64,000 nt of DNA from an uncultured Chitinophaga sp. (lineage in GTDB: Bacteria; Bacteroidota; Bacteroidia; Cytophagales; Cyclobacteriaceae). A program made the position numbers and the translations under genes. Under the pieces are notes generated by a model. That model was not told where the DNA came from and made no database searches. It worked only from the letters and a program-made list of their open reading frames with translations. The stretch covers positions 620,001 to 684,000 of the forward strand of contig CABHOK010000014.1 in assembly GCA_902168205.1 (NCBI GenBank), in the 5' to 3' direction. This document shows, piece after piece, positions 54,971 to 63,853 of the stretch (positions are counted from its first letter, which is position 1; each line of letters begins with the position of its first letter).

Positions 54971-56110
54971 ATGCGCATTTATTTAGACAATGCAGCCACA
55001 ACTCCGCTTGATCCGGAAGTGTTTGAAGCGATGAAGCCCTTTATGCTCGAAGATTTCGGTAATCCGTCTTCTACGCACGGGCATGGTCGGAAAGTTCGGG
55101 CAGCAATTGAGTCGGCCCGAAAAAAAATTGCCGAGTTGTTAAACTGTACGCCCGGTGAAATCATCTTTACCTCAGGAGGTACAGAAGCCGACAATGCAAT
55201 TTTGGGAAGCAGCATTCGCACATACGGTATAAAGAATGTGATCTCTTCGCCCATCGAGCATCACGCAGTAGAGCATACGTTGCACATGCTGGCGAAGAAC
55301 GATCAGTTTAACCTGCACATGGTAAAGCTTGATGCGAAAGGACACATTGATCTGAACCACCTGGAAGAATTGCTGAAGATAAATCCGAATGCACTGGTAT
55401 CGTTAATGCATGCGAACAATGAGATCGGAAACCTGCTGGACCTTGAACGTGTTGCCGAATTATGCAATGCCTACAGCGCTTACTTTCATTCGGATACTGT
55501 TCAGACTGTGGGGCATTATCGTCATGATCTCAGCAAAACAAAAGTACACGGCATTACGGCTGCGGCACATAAATTTCACGGACCAAAAGGTATAGGCTTT
55601 ATGTTCATCCGCAAGGATAAAAAGATACAGCCTTTTGTTCACGGTGGTGCGCAGGAACGTAACATGCGCGGAGGTACTGAAAATGTATATGGTATAATTG
55701 GTCTCGCGAAGGCACTTGAAATAGCGTATCGCGATATGGATGAACATATACACTATGTCAAAGAACTGAAAACGCGAATGATCGAACGGTTAAAAGAGCA
55801 GATACCGGGAGTAACGTTCCACGGTGACTCTGATAACCTCGACAAAAGTTTATACACGGTGTTGAATGTTTCACTTCCTGAATCGGAAGAAAACGATATG
55901 CTGCTTTTCAATCTTGATCTGCAAGGTATATCTGCTTCCGGTGGAAGTGCATGCTCCAGCGGAGCAGCAACCGGTTCGCACGTGCTCGGTGCCCTTTATC
56001 CGGAATCGAAGCGCGGTGCTATACGGTTCTCATTCAGCAAGTATAACAAACCCGAAGAAATTGATGCCGCTGTAAAAGCATTGTCAGAGCTTTGCAAAAT
56101 ACCAGCGTAG
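54971..56110 (+). CDS. Cysteine desulfurase (NifS/IscS type)
   Basis: About 379 residues, PLP-dependent. YLDNAATTPLD at the N-terminus, TSGGTEADN, the PLP-lysine region AAHKFHGPKGIGF and the active cysteine in GGSACSSGAATGSHVL are seen. It takes sulfur from cysteine for Fe-S clusters and tRNA thiolation. The TTG at 54947 would add eight residues; the ATG at 54971 fits the family. No iscU or iscA follows, so it is either the housekeeping enzyme alone or a specialised one. Confidence 0.93.
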   Translation: MRIYLDNAATTPLDPEVFEAMKPFMLEDFGNPSSTHGHGRKVRAAIESARKKIAELLNCTPGEIIFTSGGTEADNAILGSSIRTYGIKNVISSPIEHHAVEHTLHMLAKNDQFNLHMVKLDAKGHIDLNHLEELLKINPNALVSLMHANNEIGNLLDLERVAELCNAYSAYFHSDTVQTVGHYRHDLSKTKVHGITAAAHKFHGPKGIGFMFIRKDKKIQPFVHGGAQERNMRGGTENVYGIIGLAKALEIAYRDMDEHIHYVKELKTRMIERLKEQIPGVTFHGDSDNLDKSLYTVLNVSLPESEENDMLLFNLDLQGISASGGSACSSGAATGSHVLGALYPESKRGAIRFSFSKYNKPEEIDAAVKALSELCKIPA

Positions 56111-56129
56111 GAATTTTCGTTACCTCTAC

Positions 56130-56166
56130 TCTATGCAACTCCAAAAAGACTAGGGAGCTGCATAGA
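56130..56166. other. Hairpin between the desulfurase and YWTD genes
   Basis: TCTATGCA and TGCATAGA pair perfectly and the stem continues as CTCC/GGAG after single mismatches, around a ten-base A-rich loop. It lies 20 bases after one stop and 23 bases before the next start, without a T-run. Confidence 0.55.
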
Positions 56167-56189
56167 CTCTAAAAAATAACTCTACATAC

Positions 56190-57122
56190 ATGAAATTCAT
56201 TCCCTCTGTTCTTGTTATTCTTTCTGTTCTATTTATAGCATCGTGCGGTGATGGTATTGATAAAGATCCGGTATATCCGAAAGCAACGCATCTTTACTTT
56301 TCAGACTATAGCGGCAAAAAAATTGGAGTTATTGATTTGAATAACAGCCCCAATACATTTACAACGATAGCCGATGAATCTAAAGGACTGGATACACTTG
56401 CCGGTATAGCGATTGATTTTATTGGCGGGAAAATTTACGCGGCAGAAGAAACCAACCACCGTATAGTGCGCCTTAATATTGACGGCTCAGGATCGGTAGA
56501 AGTACTATACGATGAAGCCGACAGTGTAAAAACACCAACGGCACTCGCACTGGATGTTACCAATAACGTTTTATACTGGTCTAATTCAGGCACAGGTCAA
56601 ATGAAAAAAGGAAGCCTGGATGGCACTGCTATAGCAACGTCTATGTTTGAATACGACACAGTGCTTTCCTATAGCTATGGATTAGCATTTGATCCCGCCC
56701 GTAAAGAATTGTTTTACTCTGATCTGAGCGACTATGCATCGATCTGGTATTTTAAAGTCGATGGTACTGCAAAATTCCCCGCACGTTATTTCGGTATCAA
56801 CAACCTGACGTTGCAGAACCCATCGGGTATATATTTGGATGCATCTGCCAACCTGATTTATTGGGCAGATGAAGGTTTGCGTAAAATTGTAGGCGCTAAT
56901 TTGTCAGGTAGCCCGGCCGTGTTGTTCGACCGACAGGATGGCATTACGCGCCCGGATGGTATAGCAATCGACAAAGGTTCCGGAAAAATATACTGGACGG
57001 AAACCGATCCGACTACTGATACCCGTGTTATAGCGCGTGGTAATCTTGATGGTACCGGCACGCGCGAAGTATTGGTGCAGGGAGTTGAATCCTATAGCAT
57101 CGTTCTCCAGTTCGAAAAATAA
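56190..57122 (+). CDS. YWTD (LDL-receptor class B-like) beta-propeller lipoprotein
   Basis: A 310-residue lipoprotein with lipobox IASC near residue 20. It contains five or six blades with YWTD-like signatures: LYWSNSGTGQMKKGSLDG, IYWADEGLRKIVGANLSG and IYWTETDPTTD, each followed by a strand with an LDG/LSG turn. This fold is best known from LDL receptors and occurs in bacterial surface proteins, usually for binding proteins or polysaccharide. No enzyme motif is seen. Confidence 0.85.
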   Translation: MKFIPSVLVILSVLFIASCGDGIDKDPVYPKATHLYFSDYSGKKIGVIDLNNSPNTFTTIADESKGLDTLAGIAIDFIGGKIYAAEETNHRIVRLNIDGSGSVEVLYDEADSVKTPTALALDVTNNVLYWSNSGTGQMKKGSLDGTAIATSMFEYDTVLSYSYGLAFDPARKELFYSDLSDYASIWYFKVDGTAKFPARYFGINNLTLQNPSGIYLDASANLIYWADEGLRKIVGANLSGSPAVLFDRQDGITRPDGIAIDKGSGKIYWTETDPTTDTRVIARGNLDGTGTREVLVQGVESYSIVLQFEK

Positions 57123-57128
57123 TATCAC

Positions 57129-57173
57129 ATCATTCCTGCAAAAGTATATATATATATATTATGCAGGAATGAT
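57129..57173. repeat. Near-perfect cruciform with (TA)n centre between convergent genes
   Basis: ATCATTCCTGCA (57129-57140) is exactly complementary to TGCAGGAATGAT (57162-57173), and the 21-base interior is almost all alternating TA. The right arm lies in the last codons of the MutS-like gene. It may end transcription on both strands. Confidence 0.8.
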
Positions 57174-58946
57174 TCCCATCTTTTTCATCAGAAACGTTGC
57201 ATTCATTTTCTGCGCAAGACCTGGCTTCAGTTTATAATCAAAAGACAGCTGGTCATTTTCGATTGTTGCTTCGAAGCAGTAGTTCCTGACACGATCCGGA
57301 TATTCTGTTTGAAGTTCTCCCAAAGCCAGATCGTGTGTGGCCACCATTGCCAGGCAGGGGTGTGGTAAAAGTTGTTTTACCAGTGCTATAGATCCAGCCT
57401 GCTTATCTGTAGAGTTCGTCCCCTTCAAAATTTCATCCAGTAAAATCAATAACGGCTTGTCGCTTCGAAGCTCATCCATAATGGTTTTGAGGCGGTTGAG
57501 CTCTGCATAGAAATATGACTGATGATCTTTCAGTGAATCAGCCGTGCGCATACCTGTTCTTAAATATATAATCGGACAGCGGAATGACTGGGCGCAGACA
57601 GGCGCACCGCTCAACGCGAGTACCAGGTTTACGCCAACGGTGCGAAGAAATGTACTCTTGCCCGCCATGTTAGCACCCGTTACAATTAATACCGATTGAT
57701 TATCCCCGAGCGTAAGATCGTTGGCCACGCGCTCGTGTTCACGAATAAGCGGATGGCTGAGTTGATCTATTTCAATCGCGAGCTTGTCATGAATAGCTGC
57801 ATACTGAAACTTTGGGTGGTTGAATGCAAATGTACCGAAGCTCGTTAGCACTTCCATTTCATCTACGGTGTTGAGCCATGCGATTAGTTTTCCGGCATGA
57901 TCAGCTTTCCATTTCTCCAGCCGGTATACACATTGCAGATCGTATAGCAGTAAACTGTTTACTACAAGCGTTGTCATGGCATTGAGGCGCGCATCCAATG
58001 AGCTTACGAGCGAGGCAAGTGTTTTTACTTTTGCATCAGCTTCATGGGCATGGTCTGATAATCTTTTAAGAAGCGGTGCCTGAAATGTAGTGTGCTGAAG
58101 ATAATGAAGCAGCCGCGCAAATTTTTGAAGTATATTTTTCTTACGACTGATATAGTCGTGAAACGCATTTACTTTCTTGATGTGAAATCCGAGTATCGCC
58201 CATTGCGTCAATGCACAAAGTATAGCGTAACCTTTCAATGCCGGAAAGAAGAATGCAAGTACAACCAGTGCTATGGTTATTGGCGGAAATATAGTGAGCA
58301 GATAACGATAAGCAGGCTTGCCATACAGAAATGCAGGTTGCTTTAGCCATGTGTCTAACTGCACACGGTCGTCAGGTTGCTCATCCATCTCTTTGCCTGC
58401 CGCCTGAAAGTGTTGCCTGAAATCGGTGTTGGAAGACAGCTCCCGTATAGCCTCCTGCTGTTCATATATACTTTCGGTGGAGGGCAATGGCGATAGAAGG
58501 CGATTTGCAAATTTTCTTTTACCACCGCGTGTATTGCAGCGGTTTATATACTGAAAGAGCGAGCCCTCTCCGAAAATATCAAGGTCGTGTGAATAAGGGT
58601 GATGCGGGTCGATATACTCAACACCGGTTTGTAATGAGGCGTAATCGCCAATAGCAGCTTTACTTTCTGCATCGTTTAATGCTACTAAATTTTCGAGATG
58701 AGTCTTCTCATCAAAAAGTATACTATGCCTGCGTACCAGTATAACAAATAGCACCAACAGCAACACTGCCAGGTATAGCAGGTTGTGTTGTGTAAAACTA
58801 AAGTATATAACAATAAGAAAGGCAATAGCGGTTGCCAGCCTGATGTTGGAAACCAGGTTTATCTTTTTTCGAATCGAAGAAAGGCTTTCTGAGAAAGTCG
58901 ATTTTCGGGCAGTATAGAAAGATTGAAATTGATCCTGCGTCATCAC
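57159..58946 (-). CDS. Membrane-anchored MutS-like ATPase
   Basis: A 595-residue protein with the MutS core and ATPase domains but no mismatch-recognition domain. Walker A GANMAGKSTFLRTVG is near residue 420, Walker B LLILLDEILKGTNS near 500 and the switch MVATHDLAL near 540. Two hydrophobic hairpins (about residues 32-65 and 210-255) predict insertion into the inner membrane. True MutS is 850 or more residues with an FxE motif, so this is not the mismatch-repair enzyme. Homologues are common in Bacteroidota and I know of no established role. Confidence 0.9.
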   Translation of the reverse strand: MMTQDQFQSFYTARKSTFSESLSSIRKKINLVSNIRLATAIAFLIVIYFSFTQHNLLYLAVLLLVLFVILVRRHSILFDEKTHLENLVALNDAESKAAIGDYASLQTGVEYIDPHHPYSHDLDIFGEGSLFQYINRCNTRGGKRKFANRLLSPLPSTESIYEQQEAIRELSSNTDFRQHFQAAGKEMDEQPDDRVQLDTWLKQPAFLYGKPAYRYLLTIFPPITIALVVLAFFFPALKGYAILCALTQWAILGFHIKKVNAFHDYISRKKNILQKFARLLHYLQHTTFQAPLLKRLSDHAHEADAKVKTLASLVSSLDARLNAMTTLVVNSLLLYDLQCVYRLEKWKADHAGKLIAWLNTVDEMEVLTSFGTFAFNHPKFQYAAIHDKLAIEIDQLSHPLIREHERVANDLTLGDNQSVLIVTGANMAGKSTFLRTVGVNLVLALSGAPVCAQSFRCPIIYLRTGMRTADSLKDHQSYFYAELNRLKTIMDELRSDKPLLILLDEILKGTNSTDKQAGSIALVKQLLPHPCLAMVATHDLALGELQTEYPDRVRNYCFEATIENDQLSFDYKLKPGLAQKMNATFLMKKMGIIPA

Positions 58947-58949
58947 TGC

Positions 58950-59432
58950 TTACAGTAGTTTTTCGATGATGCGCATTACTTTCTCCAGTGACTCACGATC
59001 GGTTTCATCAAAATCATTCAGCACATCGCTATCAACATCAAGCACCAATGCCACTTCGCCATTTCTGAATGCAGGTAATACGATTTCTGATTTGGAGGCA
59101 GAGCTACAGGCTATATGCCCCGGGAATTCATCTACGTTCGGAACGAGAATCGTTTTCTTTTCTTTCCACGATGCACCACAAACTCCTTTGCCGAAATTAA
59201 TACGCGTGCAGGCTATAGGTCCCTGAAACGGGCCCAGCACTAACTGATCATTTTTAACTATATAAAATCCTACCCAGAAAAAACTCATAGTCTGTTTTAA
59301 TGCAGCCGCTATATTCGAGAGGTTGGCTACTGTATCGGGTTCTCCTTCCACCAGCGATTCGATTTGCGGAATGAGTGTAGCATATCGTTCTTTTTTGTCA
59401 GCAGATGTAGCGATAATAAGTTCTTCGGCCAT
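58950..59432 (-). CDS. msrC: Free methionine-R-sulfoxide reductase (GAF domain)
   Basis: A 160-residue single-GAF protein of the fRMsr family. The three cysteines of the MsrC active site are recognisable in IACTRI, GVCGASW and HIACSSAS, together with the WVGFYIV and EIVLPAF strands. It reduces free methionine-R-sulfoxide using thioredoxin. It is three bases upstream of the MutS-like gene and probably cotranscribed, though a functional link is not evident. Confidence 0.93.
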   Translation of the reverse strand: MAEELIIATSADKKERYATLIPQIESLVEGEPDTVANLSNIAAALKQTMSFFWVGFYIVKNDQLVLGPFQGPIACTRINFGKGVCGASWKEKKTILVPNVDEFPGHIACSSASKSEIVLPAFRNGEVALVLDVDSDVLNDFDETDRESLEKVMRIIEKLL

Positions 59433-59482
59433 GATTGAAATATTTTATATGGGTGCGTGAAGGTACCAAACGTATATGGCTT

Positions 59483-60007
59483 TTACAGGGTTGCTGCAGA
59501 TTTTATCAATGCGTGTATGGCAGCTTGTAAAGCACGTATAGTTTCAGCGTCTTTGATGTTTCCTTCTGCAGTAATCTTTGAGCGTACAAATGGAATTAAC
59601 ACATTTGTTTCGTCCGATAGTTTAGCGGATAGTGCAGATAGTGTTAACAGCAGCGATGCATGTGCTTTGTCGCCTACCGTTGCAGCAGTAATAACCGCTA
59701 CGGGTTTATTAACAAAGTCTCCGGAAGAAACAGTCCAGTCCAACGCATTCTTGAGTGAACCGGGCACGCCAAAGGCATACTCCGGAGTACAAATTACGAC
59801 AGCTTTTGCTTCTGCAAGTTGCTTTCGCCACGCCAGAACTGCAGCCGGTTGATCGGCAGCATCGTTAAAATGTGGAAGCTCCGCCAAACCTGCATATACT
59901 ATAATTTCAACATCATTTGGCGCCAACAATTTCAGGTTGTTCAAAATGTGTTGAGTCGATGAATTTTCCCGAAGGCTGCCGTTAACGGCCAGTATTTTTA
60001 TTTGCAT
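59483..60007 (-). CDS. NADPH-dependent FMN reductase
   Basis: A 174-residue flavodoxin-fold protein. The FMN-phosphate loop is ILAVNGSLRENSST near the N-terminus, then TPEYAFGVPGSLKNALDWT near residue 80 (the GxxxxxLKNALDW signature). It transfers electrons from NAD(P)H to flavin or acts as a quinone/chromate reductase. It is divergent from the MORN-type gene. Confidence 0.93.
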   Translation of the reverse strand: MQIKILAVNGSLRENSSTQHILNNLKLLAPNDVEIIVYAGLAELPHFNDAADQPAAVLAWRKQLAEAKAVVICTPEYAFGVPGSLKNALDWTVSSGDFVNKPVAVITAATVGDKAHASLLLTLSALSAKLSDETNVLIPFVRSKITAEGNIKDAETIRALQAAIHALIKSAATL

Positions 60008-60113
60008 GGGTTTGAAGGATTGCGAGGTGAACCTTTTTCAGCATGAAGAAGTTTCAATCTTGTCTACACTATTTTTTGTTTAAATTCGTTGTGAATTTTA
60101 CTGTCAATCAGTT

Positions 60114-60941
60114 ATGATCAGATACCTGATATTACTATACTTCATTGCATGCTCCGCTACGCTGGCCTTTGCACAACAACCCGAGCCGGAAGAAGAGCAG
60201 CGCTTTTCCATAGATACTCCCGCTACGCTGGATTTCAAACGCGAAGATGAGCCCGTTGAAACCAAGAAGAAAAAGAAGGTTAAGAAGAAAGTCTTCTATG
60301 GTATAAAAACCAAGAAAGGATTTACCCGAAAAGGTTTTGGCGATCGTGTAACGTATGAGACATTCTACTATCTGAAAAAAACCGAGAAACCTCAGACTTT
60401 TGTGCGTGATATTTACTGGTATGATTTTACCCGTAAGGAGATACGAAAGACAACAACATTCGATCCCAAGAAAGGTGTACTGCTACACGGTCCGTATGAA
60501 AGACGTCAGGGCGAGGTGGTGTTAGCAAAAGGTATATTTTACAAAGGAACAAAACATGGACGCTGGCTCACCTATAGCCGCGATAGTGTACTTACCGATA
60601 AGGAAAAATATTATAGAGGATGGCCGCGTGAATCGATGGTAACATATTACGATCCATCGGAACGTAAGAAGATGAAAGAAATGATACCAATTGAGTTTGG
60701 TGAAAAAGAAGGCTTCTACTATTTATTTCATGAGAATGGAAATGTAGCGGTGCAAGGAGAATATCACTGGGACCAAAAAGTTGGCGACTGGACAGAATAT
60801 TACCCCAACGGCAAACGCAAAAAAATTGTATCGTACTCAAAAGAAGCATTCGATAAAGAACTCAAACCCTACGTGAAAGCCGAATGGAACGACAAAGGGA
60901 AGGAGATATATAAGAATACGAAGATGGCAGCTTTGAATTAG
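60114..60941 (+). CDS. Exported MORN-variant repeat protein
   Basis: A 275-residue protein with a signal peptide ending LAFAQQ near residue 20, then an acidic/Lys-rich segment (EEEQ, then KKKKKVKKK) and four or five MORN-variant repeats (LHGPYERRQGEVV, KHGRWLTYSRDS, KEGFYYLFHENGN and KVGDWTEYYPNGK). Such YwqK-type repeats are abundant in Bacteroidota and may mediate protein or membrane contacts. Its stop is directly followed by an inverted repeat. Confidence 0.82.
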   Translation: MIRYLILLYFIACSATLAFAQQPEPEEEQRFSIDTPATLDFKREDEPVETKKKKKVKKKVFYGIKTKKGFTRKGFGDRVTYETFYYLKKTEKPQTFVRDIYWYDFTRKEIRKTTTFDPKKGVLLHGPYERRQGEVVLAKGIFYKGTKHGRWLTYSRDSVLTDKEKYYRGWPRESMVTYYDPSERKKMKEMIPIEFGEKEGFYYLFHENGNVAVQGEYHWDQKVGDWTEYYPNGKRKKIVSYSKEAFDKELKPYVKAEWNDKGKEIYKNTKMAALN

Positions 60942-61125
60942 CTTTGAGCTGCGAGAAAGGAAGAAGGCCGCAAGCTGCTGGCTTCAAGAAAATCAGATAT
61001 AAGCAGCTTACGCAAGCTCTCAAAAGCATCACCTATAGATATAGCTATAAAAAATTTTATACATCTGATGGCCTTTTTCCTCTAGCCAGCAGCTTGCAGC
61101 CTTTCCTCATGGCTCGCAGCGCTTT
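60942..61125. repeat. REP-like imperfect inverted repeat
   Basis: The left arm 60942-60983 and right arm 61084-61125 are about 42 bases each and reverse-complementary with few mismatches, sharing GCTGCGAG, GGAA and GCAAGCTGCTGGCT. The interior carries a partial further copy (AGCAGCTTACGCAAGCTCTC). It fills the gap between two genes and its right arm reaches the stop of the creatininase-family gene. Confidence 0.8.
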
Positions 61126-61885
61126 AAACATAGAGATCTCTGTTGTCCGCCTCGACTACTTCCTGGAAGAACTTCGCTACTTTTTCGGTGACAACTTTAA
61201 AATAGCGTGCGCCTTTTTCACGTGACGCTTTTCGCGGATCGCCTACGCCTGTATCTTTTGTTACTTGTGTCCATTTGCGTTCGGCCCATGCCCAACCTTC
61301 ACGTATAGCGGTAATGCGGAATTTTTTTGCTGCTCCATCACCGGCTTCTTCCAAAGGACGAACTAAGTGTGGCGTGAGGTGCATCACAACACTTGTCTCC
61401 ATTTCTCCGGCATGATCATCTTTGTTTTCAAAAAAATCTTTCTGGTCAACCGCCTGGTACCAGTTACACTGACATAAAAACATTTCAGGAATCTGAAGTC
61501 CTAATTCGCGGATCATGGTTTTGAAATCATTCCCGCCATGACTGTTCAGTATAATCAGTTTATATATGCCCTGCCGGTTTAACACCGTAACAATATCACG
61601 AAGCACAGCAAGTTGTGTGCTCGGGTTCATGTTGATGTCGAGCTTTACATCAAACTGCCCGGTATTGACACCAAATGGTATAGCGGGCAATACCACGATA
61701 CGGCTACCGTTTTCCCAGGCAATGCGCGCAGCTTCAGCGGCTACGTGTTCTGCTTCGATAATATCTGTTCCGTACGGTAAATGATAGTTGTGAGCCTCGC
61801 ACGCTCCCCAAGGGAGAACTGCTGCTTTATAATTTGTTTCTTGTATCGTCTTCCAGGTGTTTTCTGCAAGGATATAGGGGCGCAT
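61124..61885 (-). CDS. Creatininase-family amidohydrolase
   Basis: A 253-residue protein. Metal-binding residues appear in LPWGACEAHNYHLPYGTDIIEAEH near residue 25, in NSHGGNDFKTM near 115, and in DHAGEMETS near 155, all typical of creatininase/FAPy-deformylase relatives. These cleave cyclic or formyl amides; members include creatininase, mycofactocin MftE and ArfB, so the substrate is open. The stop codon is embedded in the right arm of an inverted repeat. Confidence 0.9.
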   Translation of the reverse strand: MRPYILAENTWKTIQETNYKAAVLPWGACEAHNYHLPYGTDIIEAEHVAAEAARIAWENGSRIVVLPAIPFGVNTGQFDVKLDINMNPSTQLAVLRDIVTVLNRQGIYKLIILNSHGGNDFKTMIRELGLQIPEMFLCQCNWYQAVDQKDFFENKDDHAGEMETSVVMHLTPHLVRPLEEAGDGAAKKFRITAIREGWAWAERKWTQVTKDTGVGDPRKASREKGARYFKVVTEKVAKFFQEVVEADNRDLYV

Positions 61886-61944
61886 AAATTACAGGGTTGT
61901 AATACTAAATTTATATATAGCAGTGAACTAACTTCTGAAAAATG

Positions 61945-62946
61945 CTACGAAGCCGGAATAGCTATTTTATATACCCTGCCCTTCTTCACGGTAAGCTTAT
62001 CTTCACGTAACCACGGGTTGTGTCGCTTCAGTAATTTGTAATTGATGCCTTGCTCCAGCGAGAATGAAATAAGATCTTTTACGGACTCGGTGACTTCTAC
62101 ATATCGAAGTTCTTCCTGCTGGTATAGATGTCGTGATTCAATTTTGAAACCATACTTTACCGGGTTCTCGATGATATGTTTGATCGCCAGAATGCGAAAT
62201 ACATACCGCGATGTTTCATCGTTCAGGTATAGATCATAGTATGATTTTACATGCTGATCGTCCAGTGCCCGTTCAAGGCCACCCATGCCACGGTTATACG
62301 ATGCTGCCACCAGAGCCCAATCGCCAAATTTACCGTAAGCCTTCTTTAAATATTTACAGGCAGCTTCCGTTGCCTTTAGCGGATCGTAGCGCTCGTCTAC
62401 TTCTTTGGTAATTTCCAATCCAAGCTCTTTGCCCGAGGACTCCAGTATTTGCCAGTAACCAACCGCATCGCGATAAGAAGTAACGTTCATCAAATTACTT
62501 TCAATAAGAGGTAAATATTTGAAGTCGTCCGGTATACCATACTTACGAAGAATCTCCTGCATCTGCGGAAGCCAACGGTTGGCACGCTTGATCAGGAATA
62601 TAGTATTGCTATGCAGATAACAGTTTATCTGGAGTTCCTTGTCCAGTCGTTCGCGTACGTCCGGTATATTCAACGGTACGGGTTCACCTGCAAAGCTTAT
62701 CTCTTGGGGCAGATCAAATGCAATGGCGGGTAGCGGTGTCGTTAGTTCTTCGTATTGTGTAGGGATGACTCCTTCATCAGAAATAGTCTCTTCTTCTTTT
62801 GTAGACGACTGCCTCGTTTGACTATAAATAATATAGCCAAACAGGATAATGAGTGTGCATACCGATATGAAATCTGCGGTCGAGGGACCTCCCGCAGGGA
62901 AAAAAGATCTCCGCCTTCTCGTTACTTGTGTAGCATCTGTTTCCAT
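61945..62946 (-). CDS. Lytic transglycosylase (SLT, GH23)
   Basis: About 333 residues. A basic N-terminus (TRRRRSFF) precedes one membrane helix (residues 25-45), and an SLT domain follows with the catalytic Glu in LPLIESNL near residue 145, then AVGYWQILESSGKELGL and AASYNRGMGG. It cleaves peptidoglycan with 1,6-anhydro formation in the periplasm, MltD-like but without visible complete LysM repeats. The ATG at 62946 is preferred over GTG at 62952. Confidence 0.92.
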   Translation of the reverse strand: METDATQVTRRRRSFFPAGGPSTADFISVCTLIILFGYIIYSQTRQSSTKEEETISDEGVIPTQYEELTTPLPAIAFDLPQEISFAGEPVPLNIPDVRERLDKELQINCYLHSNTIFLIKRANRWLPQMQEILRKYGIPDDFKYLPLIESNLMNVTSYRDAVGYWQILESSGKELGLEITKEVDERYDPLKATEAACKYLKKAYGKFGDWALVAASYNRGMGGLERALDDQHVKSYYDLYLNDETSRYVFRILAIKHIIENPVKYGFKIESRHLYQQEELRYVEVTESVKDLISFSLEQGINYKLLKRHNPWLREDKLTVKKGRVYKIAIPAS

Positions 62947-63016
62947 CAGCACGATATCAGTATATAATTATGCCTTCCTTTACAAAACGAAAGTTGAACA
63001 CACTGTGTTCCCTCCG

Positions 63017-63769
63017 TTAGAAGTTTGGCGACAATAAATATTTCGAGTAGAACTCGTCTATCACACGTACAGCATCTTCCGGTGTATCTACCAGGTTAAA
63101 AAGATCAAGATCTTCGTGATGTATCATACCTTCGTTCACGAGTACTTTTTTCCACCAGTCGATTAAACCTCCCCAGAATTTTTTTCCGACAAGCACGATA
63201 GGAAATCGCCCTATCTTTTTCGTCTGGATAAGTGTAAGCGCCTCCGTTAATTCATCGAGTGTACCAAATCCACCGGGCATAACGATAAACCCTTGCGAGT
63301 ATTTTACAAACATAACCTTGCGCACAAAAAAGTAATCGAAGGTAATGAGTTTGTCAGGGTCTATATAAATATTTCCTTTCTGCTCATGCGGCAGATAAAT
63401 ATTCAAGCCTACAGATTTACCCTTGGCACGATTGGCACCACGGTTACCGGCTTCCATAATACCGGGTCCACCACCTGTGATCACACCATAGCCTTGCTGT
63501 ACAAGTTGGAACGCAATTTCTTCGGCCATCTTGTAGTAAGGATTGCTTGGCTTTACTCGTGCCGATCCGAAAATAGTAACACAAGGTCCGATCTTGGCCA
63601 GCTTCTCTAACCCTTCAACAAATTCTGACATGACTTTGAAGATCATCCAGCTGTTGGCACCTTTTATCTCTGCCCAGTCTTTATCTTTAAATGCTTTGCG
63701 TATACGATGCTCTTCTTCTATTGCTTCTTTGATTAACTCTTCTTCAACGCGTTTCTTTTTCGTTTTCAT
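63017..63769 (-). CDS. LOG family protein (Rossmann-fold nucleotide hydrolase)
   Basis: A 250-residue member of the LOG/TIGR00730 family. GGGPGIMEAGNRGA near residue 98 and the PGGFGTLDELTE motif near residue 163 form the nucleotide-binding and catalytic site of phosphoribohydrolases that release free base from nucleoside 5'-monophosphates (LOG in plants, PpnN in E. coli). The N-terminal 40 residues are charged and helical. Confidence 0.93.
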   Translation of the reverse strand: MKTKKKRVEEELIKEAIEEEHRIRKAFKDKDWAEIKGANSWMIFKVMSEFVEGLEKLAKIGPCVTIFGSARVKPSNPYYKMAEEIAFQLVQQGYGVITGGGPGIMEAGNRGANRAKGKSVGLNIYLPHEQKGNIYIDPDKLITFDYFFVRKVMFVKYSQGFIVMPGGFGTLDELTEALTLIQTKKIGRFPIVLVGKKFWGGLIDWWKKVLVNEGMIHHEDLDLFNLVDTPEDAVRVIDEFYSKYLLSPNF

Positions 63770-63853
63770 AATACTAACTTAAACGTTTATAATAGGTAAG
63801 GCAATGATAACCTCACCGGGTCTGCATCTGCTGAAATATAAAAATATATCTAC

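Noticed and set aside
57159-58946. Assignment as mismatch repair protein MutS
   Set aside because: It lacks the N-terminal mismatch-binding domain and has membrane segments, so the name would mislead.
60944-61225. A 93-codon frame starting after the MORN-type gene
   Set aside because: It lies across the inverted repeat and then antisense to the creatininase-family gene; the repeat explains the open frame.
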